A stretch of DNA of 64,000 nucleotides from Aquimarina algiphila (GCF_007489275.1 NZ_VLNR01000025.1:17300-81299); one strand, 5' to 3'; shown: positions 56,501 through 63,822, numbered from the stretch's first letter. The notes: generated from the letters alone by a model not told the origin. Made by a program: numbers and translations.

Positions 56501-59500
56501 TAATAAACTAAGGTCAAGATTTAAACGATTATTTGATGGCCAAACTTCTTCTTGACTAGAATCTCCAATATTAGAAACCTCTAGTGGTAATTCTATTTGG
56601 TAGAAATTCGTAGTAAAATCATTACCCATTCTAATAAAAGCTGTTAAGTCACCATTATTAAGAGTTTGATTAGGAACAGCCTCTGCATGTAAAAACAGTT
56701 CAAGATTTTCATATTGACGCATATCAACATTAAAATTCTTATACACCCCTCTTGCATCGTCGTTTTGTAAAGTATTTACCGTAAGCGCAAGTGAACGCTC
56801 ATCTTCTCTGATTATATTATTATTATTATTTAATTGCTCTCGTATTACTCCCGGAGGCGTTACATAATTAGGAGTTTCCTCTTCACTAACCGAAGTTACA
56901 ATAACTTCGCTATCCCCTGTTATATTTAGACCATTTGTAGGGTCATTAGTCGTATTTCCTTCTACTACGTATCTCCTGTAATCACCTCTTACCAAATCCA
57001 AATTACCAAACCTTAACAATGTTGGTTGAGCAAAACCGGTAAGATACATCCTCATAAATCGTATCGATCTAAAATCACTAATATTTATAGCTCTATCTGG
57101 ATCATAAATCGGAATTTTAAATCGTACCCATCTGGTAGGCAACTGCTGACCGGACGCATCAACTGTGATTTCTCTTTTATCTGTTATATATCCAGTTCCA
57201 CCATCATTACCAATATCCATTCCTCTAAAAATAGGAATTTCATACTCAAAATAACTATTAATAGTATTCATTGTATTATCCCTATTCACATCTTCTGCAG
57301 TAGGAAATGTTGTATTTCCTCGATCATCGTTGGATACATCAGTAGGTGAATTTCCTTGTGTACCGTTATAGTTGCTATATCTATCCTGAATATTTCCGCC
57401 TGCCTGTAGGAAATAGGTATAATTATCACCAGACGGATCATCTAAAGATTGAAAAGCCGCAAATTCTGGTTTTTGTTTTTCAGCAGCATCTCCCAGTCCA
57501 TCATATCCCGTATCCTGATCAATTCTTGCCTGTCCATCAGAATCAAATGCATATATCAAAGATTGATTTACCGGAACTGTAGCGTACTCTGTACTCACTA
57601 CATTTTCTGTCTGGCCTGTTGCAGGCAATCCATTTTCATATTGCTTTCTTCCATCTTTCAACACATCTTCACTAATGTTTCCTAAATTAAAAACAATTGT
57701 TCCTCCAGGATTATTTATATCATCATGTTCAAAAGGGTCCATCAACCAAAACTCAATAAACTCTACATTAGCCTGCTCAAAATTGGTAGAGGTTAACTGT
57801 CTTGTAATTCCTGCAAAATTATTTCTTGGATCTGGTGCTGGTAATGCACTCCCTGGTGCGTATGCAGGATTAAAGTTATATTGACCTCTTTCTCCAGGTT
57901 TATAATTAAGATCTAGTGTAAAAAGTGCCAATGTTTGCCCCTGCTGAATATCGGTTTCAGGAAAAATTTCATTAATAAAAACTCGTCTGCTTGCATTAGT
58001 TGCTAAGTCTGCTTCTGATATTCCACTTGGTCTACCATTACTATAAAAAATAGGATCAATAGAGTACCAGTTTAACTTTGCTCTTTGATACCCGGACTGG
58101 ATACCATCAACAACCACATCACTCGTTGGGTTCGCTGGATCTCCAAAACCAATCGGTACACTAGAAAGTTCCCATGACAATGGTGAACTTACATCAATTC
58201 TAGTTTGTGCTCCTTCAAAATCATCAATATATGTTGTTACCTTACCATCAAAATCAGCTCCTTTTGGTGCGCCAGCAATCAGATATGCCCCTTCTGCTCT
58301 AATAGAAACATTAGACGGAACATCTGTATCTATATTTGGTAATTTATTAACCATTCTGGTTAGAAAAGGAACTTCTGTAGCATATGCAACATTAAATCCT
58401 AATATGGTATTGTTTATAGGTTCAAAATCATAGTTAGATTTTTGGGTAATTGGTCTTTCGTTCAAATTTAGGTAAGTACCTCCTATAATAAAATCATCAC
58501 TAAATTTATGTTCGATATTTAAACCTGTAAATCGCTTTGTTTGCTGCCCAAAAACAGCATTATTCTCTGTCGAAACCTGAATTGGAGTATTAGATGCCAA
58601 TAATGCTTCATCAAGAATAGTTACCCTTCCTAATTGATAGTTTACTGTATAATCTACCCCTTCTTGCAGTGTTCTTCCTCCTGCAGTAACCGTAACAGAA
58701 CCTTGAGGTACATTAAAGGCTCCCAATGGGATTCCATCCTGACCCGAAGATTTATATCTTCCTTTAAGCTGAAAATAATTTTTATCAGCAGATTTTTGTT
58801 CTGCTATAACCTTAGTCTCAGTATATAAATCACGAAATACATATTGAGCTTGGTTAGGGTTATAAGAACTCGGATTAGTATACACTGACCCTACAGGACC
58901 ATTATCCAATTTATTAAAAAGGTGCTCCCCAAACGGTTCTATAGTAGTAAATACAATTCGTCCATTCTGCGAATCAATTGTAACACCAGGCACATAATCA
59001 AAAAAACCATCCCCTCCTTGCACCGGGTCATTATTTGGATTAAGGCGGTCTAAATTAAAAACTTTAAGTAAGGTGGTTTGCTCAACATCATCTGGTAACG
59101 GAACCGATGATCCTTCTGCAGCAGTAATGTAATTTACAGGAGAAGGATTCGAATACAAAATATTTAATCTAAAATCGTTTTGTTCTAACCTAAATGCTCC
59201 AGTACTATAGATGTTCTTCATCATCAGATCCCAAATCGGTAATGTTACATTAACGATTGGACTTTTTAGCATTCTAACCACCAAACTTTGACTTGAACCT
59301 ACAGCTACACCTGTAGTATCATTTCCACTATTATCTCCAACCGTTGCATCAACACCATCATTTGCAAATTCTCCTACCTGAAAAACTCGTCCTCCAACAG
59401 TATATTGAAAAGCAACTCCTAAAACCTCATCATTATTCAATCTTTGGTTCAAAGAAATATATCCTAGTTGCGTGTTTAAAGTATACTCACTCGTGTTTAA

Positions 59501-60799
59501 TTTTCTTGCATTTTCTAAAATCGCATAATCAAACCCTTCATTAAAGCCAGCAATTGGGCCAATGAATCCTTGTTGCACTGTTGATATTTGTCTAACTGCT
59601 TCGGTAATTGGTCCAGCGGGACCGATTGTAGCCGGGTCAAGGTCATTATTACCATTATCAGGAAAAGCTCCAGCTCCCGAATTAAATAATGTTGTCGGAA
59701 TTGTAAAATTACCATCCACCGGAGATTCCCCAAGATCCTGAAGCGCAACAATATTACGAGCATTAGTCAGTGTTTGTGCACTTGTTGCTCTATTCGTTAC
59801 CCATACCTCTATTCTTGTAATCTGTACATTGTTATTAATGAAAGGGTAGCTTGCCAAAGATGCATCATAGGTATCTCTAAAATAATGAGACAAAAAGAAA
59901 TGTCGATTTTCATCATAATCCAATGCAAAAAGTTCAAAATCTTCTACGGTACCTCCTCCTTCGACATTTACAGATCTGGTTTCAGACCGTTGTTCTGAAT
60001 ACACACCAGTAATTGTGGTTTTTCCAAATTGCAATCCCATTTTTACTCCAAAAAGGCTCTGGGCCCCCTGGATCAAGGAACTATTTAATGGCATACTTAC
60101 ATTACCAACTTCGATACTTTGAATGATATCATCCTCTGTAGGTGTATATTCAAGTTTTAACTGATTTTGAAAATCAAAAGTAGATTCTGTATCATAATTT
60201 GCCGTAACCTGTAATCGTGTTCCTATTTTACCTAACAAACTCAGACTTATTCTCTGATCAAAATCAAATGTAAAATTACTACGATTACGAGGAGAGAACG
60301 CAGGGTTATCTTGTTTGGTAAATAATAATCCCAAATCCATTTCTACGGATCCTGTCGGGATAATCTCTATTTCACTTCCCCCAAAAATACTTTCAAAAAA
60401 TTTGGAGTTTACATAAAAGATAGGAAGTAAGTTCTTTCTTTTCTCTTCTGCTCCATCTTTTTTACCACTAAATGCTTCAATTTTTTCTTTAAAGTAAGAT
60501 CTTCGTTGTTCTTCTGCCACCAAAGCTTCAAACTCAGATGGTGTTAGAAAAAGTGGATATCTCACATTAAAATCTCCTAGTTTTTGTCGGTAAATATATC
60601 GATTAGTAATTGGGTCATATTCGTATTTACTAACAATACTATTGGGATCTGGTAAAGAAAGTTCTCCCAAAGAAAATGTTGTACTTGTCGAATCCCGAAC
60701 TTTTTCGGTATCCTGACCATGTAACACTCCACTATAAAGTGCTATCAAACATACTAGTAATCTAAAAAAATTAAAGCGTAAGGAATCTGAAGAACTCAA
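53573..60799 (-). CDS. sprA: Type IX secretion translocon protein SprA
   Basis: SprA is the giant outer-membrane beta-barrel that forms the protein-conducting channel of the type IX secretion system. The 2408-residue length and its pattern fit: a signal peptide ('LIALYSGVLHGQD'), repeated long amphipathic strands, 'FDFDQRISLSLLGKIGTRLQ' near the start, 'GNVSMPLNSSLIQGAQSLFG', 'VWFNEMRLSDLKNRGGWATVG', and a barrel-type C-terminus ending 'GGFTLRYNFGN'. A Lys/Arg-rich low-complexity stretch lies at about residues 1895-1945. It is preceded by ruvA on the same strand (5 bases), as in other flavobacteria. It drives secretion and, in gliding species, motility. Confidence 0.97.
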   Translation of the reverse strand: MSSSDSLRFNFFRLLVCLIALYSGVLHGQDTEKVRDSTSTTFSLGELSLPDPNSIVSKYEYDPITNRYIYRQKLGDFNVRYPLFLTPSEFEALVAEEQRRSYFKEKIEAFSGKKDGAEEKRKNLLPIFYVNSKFFESIFGGSEIEIIPTGSVEMDLGLLFTKQDNPAFSPRNRSNFTFDFDQRISLSLLGKIGTRLQVTANYDTESTFDFQNQLKLEYTPTEDDIIQSIEVGNVSMPLNSSLIQGAQSLFGVKMGLQFGKTTITGVYSEQRSETRSVNVEGGGTVEDFELFALDYDENRHFFLSHYFRDTYDASLASYPFINNNVQITRIEVWVTNRATSAQTLTNARNIVALQDLGESPVDGNFTIPTTLFNSGAGAFPDNGNNDLDPATIGPAGPITEAVRQISTVQQGFIGPIAGFNEGFDYAILENARKLNTSEYTLNTQLGYISLNQRLNNDEVLGVAFQYTVGGRVFQVGEFANDGVDATVGDNSGNDTTGVAVGSSQSLVVRMLKSPIVNVTLPIWDLMMKNIYSTGAFRLEQNDFRLNILYSNPSPVNYITAAEGSSVPLPDDVEQTTLLKVFNLDRLNPNNDPVQGGDGFFDYVPGVTIDSQNGRIVFTTIEPFGEHLFNKLDNGPVGSVYTNPSSYNPNQAQYVFRDLYTETKVIAEQKSADKNYFQLKGRYKSSGQDGIPLGAFNVPQGSVTVTAGGRTLQEGVDYTVNYQLGRVTILDEALLASNTPIQVSTENNAVFGQQTKRFTGLNIEHKFSDDFIIGGTYLNLNERPITQKSNYDFEPINNTILGFNVAYATEVPFLTRMVNKLPNIDTDVPSNVSIRAEGAYLIAGAPKGADFDGKVTTYIDDFEGAQTRIDVSSPLSWELSSVPIGFGDPANPTSDVVVDGIQSGYQRAKLNWYSIDPIFYSNGRPSGISEADLATNASRRVFINEIFPETDIQQGQTLALFTLDLNYKPGERGQYNFNPAYAPGSALPAPDPRNNFAGITRQLTSTNFEQANVEFIEFWLMDPFEHDDINNPGGTIVFNLGNISEDVLKDGRKQYENGLPATGQTENVVSTEYATVPVNQSLIYAFDSDGQARIDQDTGYDGLGDAAEKQKPEFAAFQSLDDPSGDNYTYFLQAGGNIQDRYSNYNGTQGNSPTDVSNDDRGNTTFPTAEDVNRDNTMNTINSYFEYEIPIFRGMDIGNDGGTGYITDKREITVDASGQQLPTRWVRFKIPIYDPDRAINISDFRSIRFMRMYLTGFAQPTLLRFGNLDLVRGDYRRYVVEGNTTNDPTNGLNITGDSEVIVTSVSEEETPNYVTPPGVIREQLNNNNNIIREDERSLALTVNTLQNDDARGVYKNFNVDMRQYENLELFLHAEAVPNQTLNNGDLTAFIRMGNDFTTNFYQIELPLEVSNIGDSSQEEVWPSNNRLNLDLSLLQKIKSAVIGQAALNPNTLIYFDENGENPQTDPSPNGSLGNLRLGIKGNPNFGDVRVMMVGIKNESGSDQSGTVWFNEMRLSDLKNRGGWATVGSLDANIADFANVTASGRISTIGFGGIEQGPNERSREDIKQYDLTTNVNLGQLLPKKWGLQIPFNYSRGEELITPQFDPEFLDLELQDRLDDIDDPAEKERVERQSTDYTKRQSFNVIGLRKERTGDSKPMPYDVENFTFSGTYNQTDHRDFEIEKSLDQNVRLGGTYDFSFQPKEIEPFKKIKFLGKSKYFDLLKDFNFNLLPTSISVNSNITRQYNEQIFRDITLGPDDIRLPTLYQRNFLFDWQYGVNYNLTKSLNFNFTSANNRIVKNFIDENNNVDNTIDIWSGFFEIGDPNTHSQQLQVNYEVPFKKIPALKFIRSTYSYNADFQWVKGSEALKTLEGIPDLGNTVQNANVHTINGALDMNTLYKYVGLRKRKAGRRNTKKKKDTKDKKGTTAVAERKTQPKKGQKKGKSKLSVGAKAYNTLIGLVTAVKKVNVNYQQDNGIFLPGYTREPGFVGTLKPTVGFTFGSQSEIRDLAARNGWLTLYDDFNQQYQEVEGRQLNIQASVGLIKDLKIDISANRNYSETYTENYRVNLDTDGNIDNDNPYSSLTPNTFGNYTISTLLIKTAFKKSDETNSDVFDDFRENRQIIADRLATEFYGSSTFPRSSEQEPNGYSYPVGFGKTNQAVLLPAFLSAYSGTSADKVQKGAFRDVPLPNWDVKYTGLMNLKWFKKRFKRFSVAHGYRANYTINQFQTNLEFTNRNDVDQAGNFRNPELYSNVNLTEQFSPLMRLDMEMKNSVKILLEWKKDRALSLSFDNNLLTEIQGNEYIVGLGYRFPDLTFATRIAGRKQVLKSDLNLRADLSLRQNETLIRYLDLDNTQVTAGQDIYGIKFTADYSLSKNLTALFFYDHTFSQYSISTAFPQTTIRGGFTLRYNFGN

Positions 60800-60804
60800 T
60801 GTTT

Positions 60805-61386
60805 TTATAAATTTTTTAGTGCCTGTTTAATAATATTTTCAACCGTTTCTTTTGGGGCTTGTTTTAGGACTCTATCAATAGCCTTTTCTGCAAGTTTTCG
60901 ATTAAATCCAAGGGTTTCTAAAGCAGATAACGCTTCATCTTTGTTAGTATTGCTCTGTGACAAGGAAACTTCGTCGATATTATAAACTTTAAGTATTTTA
61001 TCCTTTAAATCTATGATTACACGCTGTGCAGTTTTAGCTCCAATTCCTTTAATTGATTGAATGGTGGCAACATCGTTCCCCGCAATGGCTTCTTTGATTT
61101 GATCGGGATGCAATGAGGACAACATAGTTCTTGCTGTACTTGCACCTATTCCTGAAACCGAAATTAGAAGTCTAAAAATTTCTCGTTCTGATTTTTCTGC
61201 AAAACCAAATAACGTATGAGAGTCTTCTTTAACCTGTAAATGTGTATATAGTTGCAACGACTCTCCTTCTGGAAGTAACGAAAACGTATGTAATGAAATA
61301 TGTAAGATATACCCTACTCCACCACAATCTATAACAACATCAGTTGGGTTTTTCTCTACAAGCCTCCCTTTGATATGTGTGATCAT
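60805..61386 (-). CDS. ruvA: Holliday junction branch migration protein RuvA
   Basis: RuvA binds four-way junctions and recruits the RuvB motor. The 193-residue product has the N-terminal OB fold ('MITHIKGRLVEKNPTDVVID', 'LQLYTHLQVKEDSHTLFGF'), two helix-hairpin-helix motifs ('LLISVSGIGASTARTMLSSL', 'IQSIKGIGAKTAQRVIIDLK') and the C-terminal RuvB-binding helix bundle. Length is normal. It is the last core gene before the accessory right-hand region and reads into sprA. A possible -7 box TACATTTG lies at 61410-61417. Confidence 0.95.
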   Translation of the reverse strand: MITHIKGRLVEKNPTDVVIDCGGVGYILHISLHTFSLLPEGESLQLYTHLQVKEDSHTLFGFAEKSEREIFRLLISVSGIGASTARTMLSSLHPDQIKEAIAGNDVATIQSIKGIGAKTAQRVIIDLKDKILKVYNIDEVSLSQSNTNKDEALSALETLGFNRKLAEKAIDRVLKQAPKETVENIIKQALKNL

Positions 61387-61577
61387 ATGCTAAGTTGATG
61401 TTAAGCAACCAAATGTAGTAAAATTCTACTATATAACTAGAATAAAAAAACCTTTAAAAATGATAATATAAAGAGCTTAAATTTGTTATAATTTTATTAA
61501 GAATTACTCATTATATATTTAGGGTTTCAGATCCAAAAAACCATTAACTTCTAAACAGACAACGGGTTAAAGAATAT

Positions 61578-62044
61578 TTATTTACTACTATTTAAAACAT
61601 TGTTTAACCCTATTAATTCACATCCTAAAATCGTTTTACTAATTTCATTTAAAAACAACTCTTCTCCCTCAAAATGAAATGTTTGATGTAAATGACTAAC
61701 CGATTCATTTGTTTTTAATGCTTTTGCAGGGGCAGTGGTTTCTAATTCAAAAAAAGTACTGCCATTAGCATCAGAAGCATTATTATATGAATTTACCACA
61801 TCGCCATGGTAAGGATCTTCTAAATATTCTTCATCAGAACTTAGATATTTTCCTTTTTTATCCAGGGAATATTTTATGATGGTTAATCGATGGTTTTCAT
61901 AATCATAATAGCCAATCACAGGTTTACTATGCTCACGCGGCAATCCAATTTTACTTCGTTTTTCTCCATCGGTTTTAAAATACAAATGACAAATATTAAG
62001 AATGCAATTATTGCTTTTTTTCTATTATTCTCTACTTTCTCCAT
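61578..62044 (-). pseudogene. Probable immunity gene for the toxin module, apparently frameshifted
   Basis: An ATG at 62042-62044 lies inside the last codons of the toxin gene (13-base overlap) and opens 'MEKVENNRKKAIIAFLIFVI', a basic N-terminus followed by a hydrophobic segment, but that frame stops after 42 codons. The open frame running 61985-61578 (135 residues, no ATG start; TTG would have to be used) begins just after the hydrophobic part and encodes 'GYYDYENHRLTIIKYSLDKK' and 'FHFEGEELFLNEISKTILGC'. One missing base in the TTTTAAAA run at 61973-61980 would join both parts. Placed directly after a toxin module, it is a candidate immunity protein, membrane-anchored or exported. No family was recognised. 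Confidence 0.5.
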
Positions 62045-62328
62045 CTTACACCGTTGAAATTAATTCCCTTAGATATTGCCCTTTGATCAGCTTCTGAATC
62101 CGATCCATGCAATGTGATAATACTGTTCAAATTGGCACCATTTAGAATTTCCTGTTTTGTAAGTCCTATTAAACTGTAAGCCTTCCCTGTAAGAAAATTA
62201 CAGGCATCATATATGTTGAATAAATCTGTTTCAGATCCAAATCTAATAAAACCTCCAGATCCATCCTCTGCAAATACTCCTTGATTTGCAATACCATAGT
62301 TTCCACCTTCTCTCGCAACTGATGTCAT
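62032..62328 (-). CDS. Orphan polymorphic-toxin C-terminal module (Ntox44-like)
   Basis: From Met at 62328 there are 98 residues; the frame is open up to 62361, where an in-frame TAG occurs, adding 'RQLGEFDFAND' before the Met. The module 'GNYGIANQGVFAEDGSGGF', 'GKAYSLIGLTKQEILNGA' and 'GSDSEADQRAISKGINF' resembles the polymorphic toxin type 44 (Ntox44) C-terminal domain as I remember it. There is no signal, start site or delivery domain, so it looks like a detached toxin tail kept as a cassette. The 145-bp repeat ends exactly at the 'LGE' codons upstream. The downstream gene is the presumed immunity gene, overlapping by 13 bases. Toxin activity is inferred. Confidence 0.55.
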   Translation of the reverse strand: MTSVAREGGNYGIANQGVFAEDGSGGFIRFGSETDLFNIYDACNFLTGKAYSLIGLTKQEILNGANLNSIITLHGSDSEADQRAISKGINFNGVRWRK

Positions 62329-62347
62329 GTCATTGGCAAAATCGAAT

Positions 62348-62492
62348 TCCCCCAGCTGCCGCTAGTCTGTGACTAGTGTGCCACATAAAACCATACTAAC
62401 AAACTAAAAAAACAGCCATAAATTATAAAACTTATAGTTGTCATTTCATCCTTACCAGTATTAGTTGCAACCAGCACATACTATATCCGAGC
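62348..62492 (-). repeat. 145-bp direct repeat, copy 1 (adjoining the toxin module)
   Basis: Copy 1 is identical to 62671-62815 except for one base (62392, C versus T). On the minus strand it leads into the toxin module at the codons for 'QLGE'. It includes the palindrome CTAGTC-TGT-GACTAG and a 24-codon minus-strand frame at 62373-62444 encoding a 23-residue hydrophobic peptide. The repeat has stops in all minus-strand frames, so it is not coding as a whole. Confidence 0.9.
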
Positions 62493-62561
62493 AGCGATAA
62501 TTATCATTTATTACTCTTACCGCTTACTCATGACCACCATTAGAGACACTCTAGCGGCAGC
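62355..62561. repeat. 207-bp segment bounded by a perfect 11-bp inverted repeat
   Basis: GCTGCCGCTAG at 62355-62365 and its exact complement CTAGCGGCAGC at 62551-62561 bound a 207-bp segment holding copy 1 of the direct repeat. Copy 2 carries only the left arm (62678-62688). It may be the trace of a small mobile or recombining unit. Confidence 0.55.
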
Positions 62562-62604
62562 AGAGGAAAACTATATATAATATATTTTACCATATAACAC
62601 ACAA

Positions 62605-62636
62605 AAGAAACAGCTACATCAATGTAACTGTTTCTT
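62605..62636 (-). terminator. Hairpin between the two direct repeats
   Basis: Arms AAGAAACAGCTACA and TGTAACTGTTTCTT pair in minus-strand RNA (one G-U) with a 4-base loop and precede a T-rich stretch. It would end a minus-strand reading frame that runs out of repeat copy 2. Confidence 0.6.
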
Positions 62637-62670
62637 ATCTTTTATTACTTACTCTTGTGCTCACTCATAC

Positions 62671-62815
62671 TCCCCCAGCTGCCGCTAGTCTGTGACTAGT
62701 GTGCCACATAAAACTATACTAACAAACTAAAAAAACAGCCATAAATTATAAAACTTATAGTTGTCATTTCATCCTTACCAGTATTAGTTGCAACCAGCAC
62801 ATACTATATCCGAGC
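62671..62815 (-). repeat. 145-bp direct repeat, copy 2
   Basis: Near-identical to copy 1, offset by 323 bases. On the minus strand it leads to 'QLGEYE' and a stop at 62661-62663 instead of into a toxin module. The small hydrophobic frame is cut short here by a TGG to TAG change (62714-62716). At the outer end it adjoins GGGGGACTC and then the 21-bp-phased tract. Confidence 0.9.
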
Positions 62816-62823
62816 GGGGGACT

Positions 62824-63264
62824 CAATTTTGAGCACTAGCCTTTCAAAGTTGAGTTACATAGGTTCACATTTGAGAGCTTCTTATAAAGCTATGAATCAA
62901 AAAGACGCTCCATTGGGTCTTTTTGATGAAATTTTAGATTTTTAGGGTTCAAATTTGGAATATCAATGTCCAAATTTGGATCTCTGATCTTCAAAATTGG
63001 ACGTATAACACCCAATTTTGGGACACCAAAGTCTAAATTTGAATCTTATATCTCTAAGGGAACGTATTTTTGACCTTCTCGTGCGTCTTTTTGATGAAGC
63101 GTTTAACGTTACTGATTAAACTTTTAACTCGTTGCATTGAAATTTTAACCTAGGGAGCTGAAAATTTAACCCAAAAGGTTGAATTTTTAACTCTTGGAGT
63201 TAATCCGAGATTCTTTTTGGCCCTCTCACTCGTCTTTTTGACGAAAGTGTTTAATGCTACTATA
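62824..63264. repeat. Degenerate tract with strict 21-bp period (21 units)
   Basis: Units begin every 21 bases from 62824 without a phase slip: for example CAATTTTGAG, CAAAGTTGAG, CACATTTGAG (62824, 62845, 62866), CAAATTTGGA, CAAATTTGGA, CAAAATTGGA, CAATTTTGGG (62950 to 63013) and AAACTTTTAACT, GAAATTTTAACC, GAAAATTTAACC, GAATTTTTAACT (63118 to 63181). Three units share GTCTTTTTGATG/ACG (62908, 63076, 63223). Stops occur in the 21-base frame on both strands, so it is not an intact coding repeat. No gene is seen in 62329-63259. Confidence 0.85.
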
Positions 63265-63616
63265 AATTTTTAAATGTTTCTTCTATAGCTTGCATTTCTT
63301 TTTTAACCTGATTCATTCCTACTAACCCCCCTGACATTCCAGATGTTTCCCGGGATACAGTAACTTCTAGATGTTCTGCATTTTCTACTGTTTTTATCTG
63401 GAACTTGAAATATTGGATAAACGCTCCCAATAAAATTCGTAATACTCGATTTCCTTTCTCATACATTCCGTTTGCATCATTTCCCTGAATTAGTTTATAA
63501 CCATGAGATTGTAATAATTCATGTACTTTTTGAGTAAAAGCAACTTTGTCTATACCTGCATGTATATGAGTAAAATTCTTTTCTGTAGATTGTATTACTT
63601 CTTTCAATGTATTCAT
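63260..63616 (-). CDS. Small protein of unknown function within the 21-bp-phased tract
   Basis: The 118-residue cytoplasmic protein has no signal or membrane segment. It is predicted alpha/beta ('VAFTQKVHELLQSHGYKLIQ', 'RVLRILLGAFIQYFKFQIKT', 'LEVTVSRETSGMSGGLVGMN') with a Gly-rich loop near the C-terminus. No family was recognised. Its stop codon lies in the last unit of the 21-bp tract, and another piece of the same tract begins 69 bases upstream of its start (63686), so the gene is enclosed by the periodic DNA. Codon use looks like that of the neighbours. Confidence 0.6.
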   Translation of the reverse strand: MNTLKEVIQSTEKNFTHIHAGIDKVAFTQKVHELLQSHGYKLIQGNDANGMYEKGNRVLRILLGAFIQYFKFQIKTVENAEHLEVTVSRETSGMSGGLVGMNQVKKEMQAIEETFKNL

Positions 63617-63685
63617 GATGTATTGTTTTAATACAATATTACTATGTAATTTATAAAAAATAGTTTCAACTTATAATCTGAAACC

Positions 63686-63769
63686 CAATTTTAAAACATC
63701 AAAGCCTAAATTTGGTCTTTATAAATCTAGTCGAAGGCCTTTTTGACCCTCTGGAAGATCTTTTGGGGT
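63686..63769. repeat. 84-bp second segment of the 21-bp-phased tract
   Basis: Four 21-base units (63686, 63707, 63728, 63749) correspond one to one with units 63013, 63034, 63055 and 63076 of the main tract: CAATTTTAAAACATCAAAG versus CAATTTTGGGACACCAAAG, TAAATTTGGTCTTTATA versus TAAATTTGAATCTTATA, and a shared TTTTTGACC. It lies on the other side of the 63260-63616 gene. Confidence 0.8.
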
Positions 63770-63776
63770 AAATCAT

Positions 63777-63798
63777 CATTCTAGCATACGCTAGAATG
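63777..63798. repeat. Small palindrome CATTCTAGC-ATAC-GCTAGAATG
   Basis: A perfect 9-bp inverted repeat with a 4-base loop, of the type seen as dispersed intergenic palindromes in flavobacteria. It may be a mobile palindromic element or a weak terminator. Confidence 0.6.
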
Positions 63799-63822
63799 AC
63801 AAACCTAAATAAAAGAGATATT

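Noticed and set aside
57026..57685. Plus-strand open frames opposite sprA
   Set aside because: Several short frames overlap the long sprA gene antisense and consist of low-complexity Cys/Ser/Ile residues; they are by-products of the sprA codon pattern.
61578..61985. Independent gene starting at the TTG at 61985
   Set aside because: A TTG start would leave an unexplained hydrophobic leader in another frame that begins with an ATG coupled to the toxin gene; a frameshifted longer gene explains more.
62900..63045. Minus-strand open stretch in the 21-bp tract encoding heptads such as 'DPNLDID' and 'IPNLNPK'
   Set aside because: It has no start codon, is bounded by stops, and the neighbouring blocks of the same tract carry a stop in every unit, so it is not reported as a gene.
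62824..63264. The periodic tract as a CRISPR array
   Set aside because: Units are 21 bases head to tail with no distinct spacers and no constant repeat, and no cas genes are nearby.
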